NCBI RefSeq assembly: GCF_001277295.1
Contig: NZ_CP011456.1
Span: forward strand, 4,592,001-4,656,000
Length of the DNA: 64,000 bases
Source of the DNA: Anabaena sp. WA102
GTDB lineage: Bacteria; Cyanobacteriota; Cyanobacteriia; Cyanobacteriales; Nostocaceae
Direction of reading: 5' to 3'
Every line of letters begins with the position of its first letter. Positions within the stretch are counted from its first letter, which is position 1. The position numbers and the translations under genes are program-made. The notes beneath the pieces were generated by a model, which made no database searches, had not been told where the DNA came from, and was given only the letters and a program-made list of their open reading frames with translations. This document shows, piece after piece, positions 8,093 to 16,519 of this stretch.

Positions 8093-9637
8093 TTAACTAG
8101 AATCATCTTCATTATTGGTAGAAAACAGACTAGGATCAAGATAGTTCAAACGGGCTAGGGGACTAAGGGAGGAAAGGATTTGTACACCGTAGCTGCGGTT
8201 AACGACACGACTATCTAGTAAAGCTACTATACCTTGATTTTCGCGGACGGGTGCGATCGCTCTTTGTAATTCATTCATGGCTGTGGGCAGTAAGTATAAC
8301 CGAAACCAGTCTTGGTGCGATCGCTTATAATGAGCCACTCTACCAGCTACCAAGGGATTTTCCAAGGATGGTAAAGGTAAAGTTGCAATAATTAACAATC
8401 TGGGTGATGGTAAAACACTTTGATTTTCTCGCCAAAATTCCCAACCAGTAATCAAAATCCCATTTTCATCTAAACAAGTTTTTTCTACCTGTACCCGTGA
8501 ACCAAATTCCGAAGCCAAAATCGCTCCCACTCTGGCTTTTAATGGTACATCTCCAATTAATATTACCGTCATTCCTGGTGCGGTTGCACTCAAACATACC
8601 AATGTGCGAACTTGATGAATTAAAGCTGGTTGAAATTCCGGTGTATTTGGTAAAGGTAACTTATACGGAACATAAAGTTGAATTGCTTCCCCTTGACTAT
8701 CGGCAGCAAATTTCAAGCAAGTAACATCTTCTAAACCCAAGCGTTGACGGAAAAGAGGTGCTTCTGTTTCTGGTTCTAAGGAACTACCAATTAATACTAC
8801 AGGTTGACGTTGCCAAATTGGGGCGAGGATTTTACCCAATTCCAGGGGAGCATAATGTAAAGAAAATAATCCTTGACGACGGGAAATTGTCGCCCAAAAT
8901 AAAGTAGGAGAAGAAGAATCTTCCAAATTGGGGAATTGCTGCCAAAATTTTCGCCAAGCATCGGGAAGATGATTTTTATCTAAAGCTAAATATAAATCTT
9001 GTAAAATATCAATTTCTGGCTGAGAAATCAGATAACAGTGATAGGGATTTTCGGGGTGCTGAAATAATTTATATGTTAGTTCTACCCTAACTTCCCGAAT
9101 TAAATCCGCTTGGTATGGATAAGCCAGCATTAATTGATCCCAATCATGGGTTTCAATGCTTTGAGTAAGCTGAGAACGCACCCAATCTTCTAAATCGTCA
9201 ACGCCATCAATAATTGTGGGAATATTCGCCGGAAATGGATTGTTATCAGCAAATTGTCCCTTTAACCAAGCTTCAGGAGAAGTCAACAGTAAACCCTGAA
9301 AATCAGGACTTGGCCAAAAGTCACCGGTTCTAATGGGTTTATTCGCTGGTAGCCATTGCTGGAGTCGGGGAATTTCTACCTTTAACAATCGTTGCTGGAC
9401 AGTTTCTGAAGCGACAATAATTACAGAACCGTGCCACATTAAAGCAGAAGCGATAAAACTGGTGCGATATCGTCCTTGATGTCCACAAACTGCCCCTACC
9501 TGAATTAAAGCACTACGTCCTAATCGCAAAGCACGTGCTACCAACCTAGCCATTGTCAAATGATGATGCCAGGAAGGGAAACCTGCTTGCGATCGCAAGA
9601 AGTTATGTAATGATAAATGAACTTCAGCCTCAATCAC
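8093..9637 (-). CDS. DinG-like helicase homologue with degenerate ATP site
   Basis: 514 residues. The layout resembles the cyanobacterial DinG-like proteins annotated as ATP-dependent helicases. The region where Walker A belongs reads VGAVCGHQGRYRTSF and has no GKT/GKS lysine. The DEAH-like box position reads IIDGVDDLEDW. The C-terminal half still shows helicase-like segments (ILITGWEFW, RLLIIATLPLP, ending in a motif-VI-like stretch). As it stands the protein probably does not hydrolyse ATP in the canonical way. Start chosen at the first ATG, 114 bp from the divergent M48 gene. Confidence 0.6.
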   Translation of the reverse strand: MIEAEVHLSLHNFLRSQAGFPSWHHHLTMARLVARALRLGRSALIQVGAVCGHQGRYRTSFIASALMWHGSVIIVASETVQQRLLKVEIPRLQQWLPANKPIRTGDFWPSPDFQGLLLTSPEAWLKGQFADNNPFPANIPTIIDGVDDLEDWVRSQLTQSIETHDWDQLMLAYPYQADLIREVRVELTYKLFQHPENPYHCYLISQPEIDILQDLYLALDKNHLPDAWRKFWQQFPNLEDSSSPTLFWATISRRQGLFSLHYAPLELGKILAPIWQRQPVVLIGSSLEPETEAPLFRQRLGLEDVTCLKFAADSQGEAIQLYVPYKLPLPNTPEFQPALIHQVRTLVCLSATAPGMTVILIGDVPLKARVGAILASEFGSRVQVEKTCLDENGILITGWEFWRENQSVLPSPRLLIIATLPLPSLENPLVAGRVAHYKRSHQDWFRLYLLPTAMNELQRAIAPVRENQGIVALLDSRVVNRSYGVQILSSLSPLARLNYLDPSLFSTNNEDDSS

Positions 9638-9703
9638 GCGCTTTTAATTCCATAACAAGTTTTTTTCGTTGTCAGTCGTTCGTTGTTCGTTATTTTATCT
9701 TTA

Positions 9704-9727
9704 CCAATGACCAATGACCAATGACCA
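9704..9727. repeat. STRR heptamer array (CCAATGA)
   Basis: Just over three tandem copies of CCAATGA, a short tandemly repeated repetitive (STRR) sequence typical of heterocystous cyanobacteria, in the divergent gap between the DinG-like and M48 genes. Confidence 0.8.
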
Positions 9728-9751
9728 TTTATTTACCCATTCTCCTAAATT

Positions 9752-10711
9752 ATGCCAACTTATCCAGGAATTTCCAGCGAAGCCTTCAGACATCCATTAG
9801 ATAGTCAAGCAGAACAAGCTTTACGCAGTTTACCCGGCTTTGATTTAATCGCCCGTAAATTTGTAGAATTTGTTTATGAACGACCCCAACTTGTCTACTT
9901 AATGGGTAACTCCATTCAAGTCGGACCCCGCCAATATTCTACTATTTACCAGATATTCCGGGAATGTGTCCGAGATTTGGACATTAGCGGCGAACCAGGC
10001 TTGTTTATCGCTCAAAACGCCCAAGTTAATAGTTATGCTTTAGGACAAGAACACCCTTATATTGTTGTTAACACTGGGTTACTAGATTTACTTAATGAAG
10101 CCGAACTACGGACGGTCTTAGCTCATGAACTGGGACATATTAAATGTGGTCATACTATTTTAATTCAAATGGCGATGTGGGCGATGAATGCCGCTTCCGT
10201 CATTGGTGAATTAACCTTCGGTTTAGGTAATATTGTCAGTCAAGGCTTGATTTATGCCTTTTTTGAGTGGCGACGCAAAGCTGAACTATCCGCAGATAGA
10301 GCGGCTTTATTAGTTATGGACGATTTAAACCCAGTCATGTCATCTATGATGAAACTCTCTGGAGGTAGTCATAAATATGCCCATGAATGTAGTTTACAAG
10401 AATTTATTAACCAGTCAGAAAAATATCAAGCACTAGATGATGATGGGCTGAATCAAGTATATAAATTTCTCTTATACAATGGCGGACAAGGAATGATGCT
10501 GAGTCACCCTTTCCCCGTAGAACGCTTGCACTACTTACGCAGTTGGGCAGTATCAGAAGAATATCAACAAATCAAAAAAGGCAATTATCAACGTTCTGCT
10601 GACGGTTCAGTAGATGTTACACCAGAAACACCAGATCATGAAGCAGAAAAACTCAGAAAAGAAATTGAAAAATTACAAGCAGAAATTAACAAAATGAGAA
10701 AATCTGATTAG
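9752..10711 (+). CDS. M48 family zinc metallopeptidase
   Basis: 319 residues. The zinc site HELGH is at 125-129 and the third ligand is E178 in KAELSADRA, the M48 arrangement. Hydrophobic helices around 138-172 may associate with the membrane, but the protein lacks the clear N-terminal transmembrane helices of HtpX or Ste24. The last ~22 residues are a charged coiled coil. Resembles soluble cyanobacterial M48 proteases whose substrates are unknown. Confidence 0.88.
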   Translation: MPTYPGISSEAFRHPLDSQAEQALRSLPGFDLIARKFVEFVYERPQLVYLMGNSIQVGPRQYSTIYQIFRECVRDLDISGEPGLFIAQNAQVNSYALGQEHPYIVVNTGLLDLLNEAELRTVLAHELGHIKCGHTILIQMAMWAMNAASVIGELTFGLGNIVSQGLIYAFFEWRRKAELSADRAALLVMDDLNPVMSSMMKLSGGSHKYAHECSLQEFINQSEKYQALDDDGLNQVYKFLLYNGGQGMMLSHPFPVERLHYLRSWAVSEEYQQIKKGNYQRSADGSVDVTPETPDHEAEKLRKEIEKLQAEINKMRKSD

Positions 10712-10715
10712 ATTC

Positions 10716-10746
10716 GTAGGGTGTGTTAGCGACAGCGTAACGTACC
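10716..10746. repeat. Interspersed repeat (GTAGGGTGTGTTAGCGACAG family)
   Basis: Partly palindromic cyanobacterial repeat centred on TTAGCGACAGCGTAA, directly after the M48 stop. A related copy lies in the opposite sense at 18648-18679. Confidence 0.7.
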
Positions 10747-10897
10747 GTTATCTTAGAGGATGTTTGAAAAATCTAATTTATTACTTACCTTGGGTAACTG
10801 TTCACACCCCCCAGGAAAAAGGGATTGAAGGAAGATGGAAAACCTATACCCAAACCTTCTACAGAAGTTGGTAAAGTTGCAGTGACAATATAAATCT

Positions 10898-10930
10898 AGA
10901 TCCCCGACTTCTTTGAGAAGTCGGGGATCT
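10898..10930. repeat. Palindromic hairpin repeat, copy 3, between convergent genes
   Basis: 15-bp perfect arms and a 3-nt loop, 5 bp from the end of alaS and downstream of the convergent M48 gene. In this place it could act as a two-way transcription terminator or RNA 3'-end stabiliser, although no long T-run follows. Confidence 0.85.
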
Positions 10931-10935
10931 GAATC

Positions 10936-13578
10936 CTATTTTAACGCTGCTAACAAATCATTTTTCGCAGTTTCTAATGCTTCTGGTAATTTACTTGCGT
11001 CGCGTCCCCCAGCTTGCGCGAGGTTGGGTTTTCCACCACCTCCACCTCCACAGATTTTAGCTATGTTACCAACAAATTTCCCCGCTTGGACACCTTTTTT
11101 ATTCACTTCAGAACTAAATGCTGCAACGATACTCACCTTCCCTGCTTCGGGAATAGAACCTAAAACTACCGCACCGTTACCGATTTTTTGCAGCAATCTT
11201 TCCGCAGCGTCTTTTAATGATTCTGCGTCAATATCTTCCAGTTGAGAAACAATAATTTTATGTTCTCCGATGATTTCCGCAGTTTGTAATAAGCTGTCAG
11301 ATTTAACTATTGCTATTTGTGATTTCAGGCTTTGAATTTCTTTTTCGTTGTTGCGAAGTTCGGTTTGTAAAGTTGTGATTCTGTCGGGTATTTCTTCTGG
11401 TTTGACTTTAAAGCGATCGCACAAATCTTTCACAACTATATCACGCACATTCAAATAATCCAATACCGCCGCCCCAGATACCGCTTCTATTCTTCTCACC
11501 CCAGAAGCAACTCCAGCTTCAGCAATGATTTTGAAAACGCCAATTTCCGCAGTATTATTAACATGAGTTCCCCCACATAATTCCATAGAAACGCCAGGGA
11601 AATCAATCACCCGCACTTGATCACCGTATTTTTCCCCAAACATTGCTACTGCACCTTTAGCTTTTGCTTCGGCTATGGGCATCTCCTCTATTGTAGCAGA
11701 ATGAGCTTCAGAAATCCAACTATTTACTAATTCTTCAATTTGTTGAACTTCCTCAATAGTTAAAGCGCGAGGACAGTTAAAATCAAAGCGCAATCTATCA
11801 AAAGAAACCAAAGAACCAGCTTGAGAAATTCCTTCATCAACAACTTTCTTTAAAGCAGCTTGTAATAAATGAGTTGCTGTATGATTAGCTTGAGCGCGAC
11901 GACGACAAGCGGTATCTATTTGTGCGGTAATTTCATCACCAATTCTGATTGTTCCCCGTTCAATGCGTCCGAAATGAATAAAGAAATCAGATTCTTTTTT
12001 CACGTCTTCAATTCTGACTAAAACACCATCACCGCTAATATATCCTTTATCGCCAATTTGTCCCCCTGATTCCGCGTAAAAAGGAGTTTTATCGAGAACA
12101 ATTTGCACTTCTGTTCCTGCTTCTGCTGCTTCTTCAGAAACACCAGCAACTAATAAAACTTCGATTTTTGCAGTTGTTGTTAATTGGGTATAGCCAATGA
12201 ATTGTGTAGAGTGAATATGTTCTGCAAGTTTATCCAAAGAACCTTGAACAGTTAAATCAATGGTTTCGTGTGCAGCTTTTGCGCGTTCTACTTGTTTTTG
12301 CATTTCTGCATTGAAACCATCAACATCAACAGTAATGTGATTTTCTTCAGCAACTTCTTGGGTTAATTCTAATGGGAAACCGTAGGTATCATAGAGAGTA
12401 AAAGCACTTTCACCACTAATAGAAGTTAATCCTTTTTGTTTTACATCTTGGATAATTTCAGCTAATAGCTTCTCTCCTCTATCAAGAGTTTTCAAGAAGT
12501 TACTTTCTTCTCTTTGCAATTCGGCTTTAATAGCAGTTGCTCTTTGTCGCAAATTTGGGTAAATTGATTCCGAAAGAGAAATTGCGGTTTCTGCAACTTG
12601 GTTAATAAATTCTCCAGAAATTCCGATTAATCTGCCATGTCTAACGACGCGACGAATTAAACGCCGTAAAACATAACCTCTCCCCACATTAGAAGCGCGA
12701 ATTTCATCAGCAATCATGTGAACCACAGAACGGACATGATCACCAATTACCTTTAAAGAAACTTTCGTATTTTCATCACTTTGATGATAATCAATTTTGG
12801 CAATTTTTGCCGCTGTTTCAATAATCGGGAAAATCAAATCTGTTTCATAATTATTCGGCTTCTTTTGCAGGATTTGCGCCATTCTTTCCAAACCCATTCC
12901 CGTGTCAATATTCTGATTTTGTAACGGGGTTAAATTTCCTGACGCATCCCGATTATATTGCATAAATACCAAGTTATAAAACTCAATAAATCGGGTATCA
13001 TCTTCTAAATCAATATTATCTTCACCGCGTTCTGGGTGAAAATCATAATAAATTTCCGAACAAGGACCACAAGGACCAGTAGCACCAGATACCCAGAAAT
13101 TATCATCTGCACCCATGCGCTTGATGCGTTTTTCCGTTACACCAATGGTATCGCGCCAGATGGTAAAAGCTTCATCATCATCTTCAAACACACTGACAAC
13201 CAGATTTTGAGGAGAGAAACCAAAGACTTGAGTAGATAATTCCCAACCCCAAGCGATCGCCTGTGGTTTAAAATAATCACCAAAGCTAAAATTCCCCAAC
13301 ATCTCAAAAAATGTATGATGGCGGTGAGTCCGTCCCACATTTTCGATATCATTGGTACGAATACACTTTTGCGAAGTCGTAGCGCGTTTAAATTCCGGTG
13401 TCCGTTGTCCCAGGAATATCGGCTTAAATGGTAACATACCTGCGATCGTCAGTAGCACAGTCGGATCTTCAGGAACAAGAGAAGCACTCGGAAGCGGTTG
13501 GTGTCCCCGTTGGGTGTAGAAATCGAGGAATAATTGACGAATATCGTTACCGCTAAGATACTGGGGATTTGAAGACAT
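10936..13578 (-). CDS. alaS: Alanyl-tRNA synthetase
   Basis: 880 residues, full length for bacterial AlaRS. Class II catalytic core at the N-terminus (TSQKCIRTNDIENVG near 50-62, HHTFFEMLGNFSFGDYF near 88-104), editing domain with the zinc motif HTATHLL and the later CGGTH, and a C-terminal DHHA1 domain ending in the Gly-rich GGGGGG stretch. Attaches alanine to tRNA-Ala and clears mischarged Ser/Gly. Start at the ATG giving MSSNPQYLSG, which fits the normal AlaRS N-terminus. Confidence 0.98.
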   Translation of the reverse strand: MSSNPQYLSGNDIRQLFLDFYTQRGHQPLPSASLVPEDPTVLLTIAGMLPFKPIFLGQRTPEFKRATTSQKCIRTNDIENVGRTHRHHTFFEMLGNFSFGDYFKPQAIAWGWELSTQVFGFSPQNLVVSVFEDDDEAFTIWRDTIGVTEKRIKRMGADDNFWVSGATGPCGPCSEIYYDFHPERGEDNIDLEDDTRFIEFYNLVFMQYNRDASGNLTPLQNQNIDTGMGLERMAQILQKKPNNYETDLIFPIIETAAKIAKIDYHQSDENTKVSLKVIGDHVRSVVHMIADEIRASNVGRGYVLRRLIRRVVRHGRLIGISGEFINQVAETAISLSESIYPNLRQRATAIKAELQREESNFLKTLDRGEKLLAEIIQDVKQKGLTSISGESAFTLYDTYGFPLELTQEVAEENHITVDVDGFNAEMQKQVERAKAAHETIDLTVQGSLDKLAEHIHSTQFIGYTQLTTTAKIEVLLVAGVSEEAAEAGTEVQIVLDKTPFYAESGGQIGDKGYISGDGVLVRIEDVKKESDFFIHFGRIERGTIRIGDEITAQIDTACRRRAQANHTATHLLQAALKKVVDEGISQAGSLVSFDRLRFDFNCPRALTIEEVQQIEELVNSWISEAHSATIEEMPIAEAKAKGAVAMFGEKYGDQVRVIDFPGVSMELCGGTHVNNTAEIGVFKIIAEAGVASGVRRIEAVSGAAVLDYLNVRDIVVKDLCDRFKVKPEEIPDRITTLQTELRNNEKEIQSLKSQIAIVKSDSLLQTAEIIGEHKIIVSQLEDIDAESLKDAAERLLQKIGNGAVVLGSIPEAGKVSIVAAFSSEVNKKGVQAGKFVGNIAKICGGGGGGKPNLAQAGGRDASKLPEALETAKNDLLAALK

Positions 13579-13639
13579 GAGTAATTACAAAAATAATTTT
13601 ACAGGTGAAAGACCTATATTCTACAAGTCTAGAGACATT

Positions 13640-14353
13640 TCATGAAACCTCTCCACATTCTCTCTGCGCCTCTGCGCCTCTGCGTGAGATAATTATTTCC
13701 AAACACTCCACAACAGAAACCCGTTCTCTCATTGCTGCTACCAAAGCTTGATAACTCTCCCAATTTTCCTGAATCAAAGTTTTAGACTGAAGCAAATGAA
13801 AACGCTGTTTTTGCTGATAACCTGCTTCCGAAAAACCAATAACTCGCAAAACTTCAATTAACTTACTTTTATCATCATTACCACCTTCAGATGAGTTAAA
13901 AAACAAAGTTTCCGCCGCAATTCCCGCCATCCAAATAGTACAATAACGGTCTAACATTTGGGCAGTAATTTGACCCTTTTCTATTTGCGCTGTTAACTCC
14001 CCATCTTCTAAAGTTATTCCCCCTTGTCCCGGTTGTCCTTTTTTCCAAGCTTCCCAAGCGCTAAGAGTGTAACCAGTCACCGGAATTTCTAACAAGTGAG
14101 CCACGAGAAAATGACCGGCTTCATGATGTAAAATACGTTCTTTATATTCTGGAGAAAATCGCGCCACTAAGTCTAATACTATCGTTCCTCCCTTGCCTTG
14201 AAAACTGAAATTATCTAAAGTTGCAATTCCTAAAAAAGTCACCGTAGCTAAAGCAGGTATTGTGGGAGAAAGATGTATTAATGGTCCTAACAGACTGGAA
14301 AGAGTCATGAGAAAGACGAATATAGCAACGAGATTTATGGCAGTTTGGCTCAT
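13640..14353 (-). CDS. M41 (FtsH-like) membrane Zn-protease without AAA domain
   Basis: 237 residues. Two hydrophobic segments (8-25 and 32-48) are followed by HEAGH at 77-81, the M41 zinc site, and a C-terminal helical region with the M41-like AGIAAETLFF. The AAA+ ATPase domain of FtsH is absent, as in the cyanobacterial and plastid 'ATP-dependent Zn protease'-like proteins of this size. The last ~15 residues (ISRRGAEAQRE...) are encoded by an interspersed DNA repeat, so the natural C-terminus was probably altered by the repeat. Confidence 0.82.
   Translation of the reverse strand: MSQTAINLVAIFVFLMTLSSLLGPLIHLSPTIPALATVTFLGIATLDNFSFQGKGGTIVLDLVARFSPEYKERILHHEAGHFLVAHLLEIPVTGYTLSAWEAWKKGQPGQGGITLEDGELTAQIEKGQITAQMLDRYCTIWMAGIAAETLFFNSSEGGNDDKSKLIEVLRVIGFSEAGYQQKQRFHLLQSKTLIQENWESYQALVAAMRERVSVVECLEIIISRRGAEAQRECGEVS
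13661..13688. repeat. Interspersed repeat forming the 3' end of the M41-like gene
   Basis: Tandem CTCTGCGCCT units followed by CTCTGCGTGAG belong to the repeat family translated as RRGAEAQRE. Related copies are at 25436-25488, 36547-36583, 47985-48030, 55000-55025 and 61362-61401. Here it is read in frame. Confidence 0.7.
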
Positions 14354-14394
14354 GGGAAGTTTTTTAAAGAGGTTGTTTAAATATCATAGAATAT

Positions 14395-14427
14395 AGATCC
14401 CCGACTTCTTTAAGAAGTCGGGGATCT
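14395..14427. repeat. Palindromic hairpin repeat, copy 4
   Basis: Perfect arms AGATCCCCGACTTCT and complement in the divergent gap between the M41-like gene and the Uma2 pseudogene. Confidence 0.85.
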
Positions 14428-14488
14428 GAACATCTTGAATATTGCTATGATAAAATCGTACCATATTCCGTAAAACCATCTAAAAATC

Positions 14489-15068
14489 ATGCAATCTTCA
14501 TTAAATATTCTCACCGTTGAAGAATACCTAGACGCTGAAAAATCTAGCGATATTCGCCATGAATATGTGGCCGGACAAGTTTTTGCAATGGCAGGTGCAA
14601 GCGAAGAACATAACCTGATAGCGGGTAATATTTACGCCATATTACGTCCCCCATTTGCGTGGGAGTTCCTGTCGTGCTTTCGTGTCAGATATGAAAGTAA
14701 AAGTTAAAATCAGAAATGCTAATATATTCTACTATCCTGATATTATTGTTACTTGTGATCCTGAAGATAAGGAAAGGTACTTTAAAACTCGTCCTAATTT
14801 GATTATAGAAGTTTTATCTAATTCCACAGCAACAATAGACAAACGTGAAAAACGCATTAATTATCAAACCATAGAGAGTTTAAAAGAATATATTCTAATT
14901 TACCAAAATCAAATAAAAGTGGAGGTTTATCGTCAAGATGATCAAGGAAATTGGTCAACGGAAGTATTAGGAAAAGATGATAAATTACATTTAAATTCAG
15001 TAAATTTAACTTTGACAATGGCAGATATTTATGAAGATGTGATAGAACAAATAAATATCAAATATTAA
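14489..15068 (+). pseudogene. Uma2 family (DUF820) endonuclease, frameshifted
   Basis: Two overlapping frames together give one Uma2 protein of about 190 residues. The first (from ATG 14489) has TVEEYLDAE, HEYVAGQVFAMAG and stops at 14707. The second carries on with RGSSCRAFVSDMKV, YYPDIIVTCDP, LIIEVLS and KRINYQTIESLKEY, ending at 15068. The switch falls at a run of five C at 14648-14652: removing one C joins ILRP directly to HLRGSSCRAF, the normal Uma2 sequence. The PD-(D/E)XK residues (D in YYPD, E in IIEVLS) are intact. Either a recent +1 mutation or a homopolymer sequencing error. An intact paralogue lies at 55036. Confidence 0.85.
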
Positions 15069-15133
15069 AAAATATTGATCAAAACTGGATTATCGAATAA
15101 ATTTATTTATACTTAGGAAAAAAAATAACCTTT

Positions 15134-16498
15134 ATGCAGCCAACTACCAGACCAGAAACCAATCTTCAGCCATCATTATTAGACAAAGCCCTGAATCACT
15201 TTCAAGCTTGGGCAATAGAGAACCCTCAAAACCCAGTCAGCCGTACCTTTCTGCCTATAATCAGTTTTGTAGAGGGAACAATTGCCAATAATCCACCTTA
15301 CCTAGATAGGAAAAGGCAAGTGCTGGGGGAGGCTTTTTGTTGTGCAGGGGAAGTAGTCTTAGGAGACTTTAAAACCCTAGAAACCGCCTTAACCTCACCA
15401 CAAGCCCGTGACTGGAGACTAGGAACTTCCATGCTTAGTTCTAGTCATGGTCCAGGAGTTGATCAAGGAGGTCGCAATGTTCTTTTAATTACTCTCTCAG
15501 ACGCAGCCGCCGGAGGGGAAAATCATGATGCTTTCCGTAAGTGTGTTGATAATTACTTCTTTAATGAAGAGATGGTAATCCGTCAAAATGATCAAGTAGC
15601 ACAACGGTTATTAAATAAGTTAGCTGCTGATTATGTAGATAGAATTACCAATAATAGTTTAGAAGAATTTTTCAATAATGATCAACGGGATTGGATGGGC
15701 TTTTTAGTCCGGTATCTTCACTATGTTATTTTTGGCATTAATCCTGATGATCAAGCAATAATAAGAATTATTACAACCTTGCACTATACAAAAAGGGGAA
15801 CATTATATTATTTTGCTGGCAGCAGTAGTTTAGAAAAGTTAAATATATGGGGATTTCGTCAAGTTCCTGAACTGGTAGAGCAAGTAGCGACGATTTACGA
15901 AAATTCTCCAGCCTTAGCTAATTTTCAAGAGAACGACCCTAAATATCATAAAATGACACGGCGAGAACTTGCAAAACTGATGGTGTCTTTAATGAGTATT
16001 GCCGGGTTGCAAGGGCCGCTACACTTGGGAAAAACAGCATTGGGTTATCAATCCCTTCCTGCTTACCAAGGTCGTCAAACTGATAAAATTGATGTTAAGA
16101 ATTATTGGGACAGACTCGATCTTAATGATCGTCCTAGTATTCAACTTTTTCTGTTAGAATGCGCCCGTCTGTTTATGCCTGTAAGTGCCTCTCACCGAGT
16201 AGCGACAGAACCATTTACGGTGACATTGGCGGGTAAAGCGCGAACCTTTCCGAAAGGAACTAAAATTTTAATTCCTATGCTTTTGGGGATGTTAAGTGAA
16301 GATTTTTGGGGAAAAACTGCTTATGAATTTAATGCAGACAGAGAAAATCTTTGCCCTTTTCACATGGGTTTTAATTCCGTTGGTTCTCGTCATGCTGGCC
16401 GCATTTGTCCGGGGAAAGACTTAGCATTAGAAATGCTAACCAATGTTATTATTACCGTGGGTAAAGCTCGTCGCTCTTATTTAAGCCAAATATCCTAG
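15134..16498 (+). CDS. Cytochrome P450 (CYP74-like candidate, fatty acid hydroperoxide metabolism)
   Basis: 454 residues, soluble. The haem-binding loop FNSVGSRHAGRICPGKDLAL puts the thiolate ligand at C425. In the I-helix region (SLMSIAGLQGPLHLG) I do not see the usual acid-alcohol pair (D/E-T) that activates O2. That feature is shared with CYP74 enzymes (allene oxide synthase, hydroperoxide lyase) and other P450s that rearrange peroxides. It ends 21 bp before a lipoxygenase gene on the same strand, which would make the hydroperoxide substrate. Role as oxylipin-forming enzyme is therefore likely but inferred; the product cannot be told. Confidence 0.78.
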   Translation: MQPTTRPETNLQPSLLDKALNHFQAWAIENPQNPVSRTFLPIISFVEGTIANNPPYLDRKRQVLGEAFCCAGEVVLGDFKTLETALTSPQARDWRLGTSMLSSSHGPGVDQGGRNVLLITLSDAAAGGENHDAFRKCVDNYFFNEEMVIRQNDQVAQRLLNKLAADYVDRITNNSLEEFFNNDQRDWMGFLVRYLHYVIFGINPDDQAIIRIITTLHYTKRGTLYYFAGSSSLEKLNIWGFRQVPELVEQVATIYENSPALANFQENDPKYHKMTRRELAKLMVSLMSIAGLQGPLHLGKTALGYQSLPAYQGRQTDKIDVKNYWDRLDLNDRPSIQLFLLECARLFMPVSASHRVATEPFTVTLAGKARTFPKGTKILIPMLLGMLSEDFWGKTAYEFNADRENLCPFHMGFNSVGSRHAGRICPGKDLALEMLTNVIITVGKARRSYLSQIS

Positions 16499-16519
16499 TC
16501 CATATCATAAATAAATATT

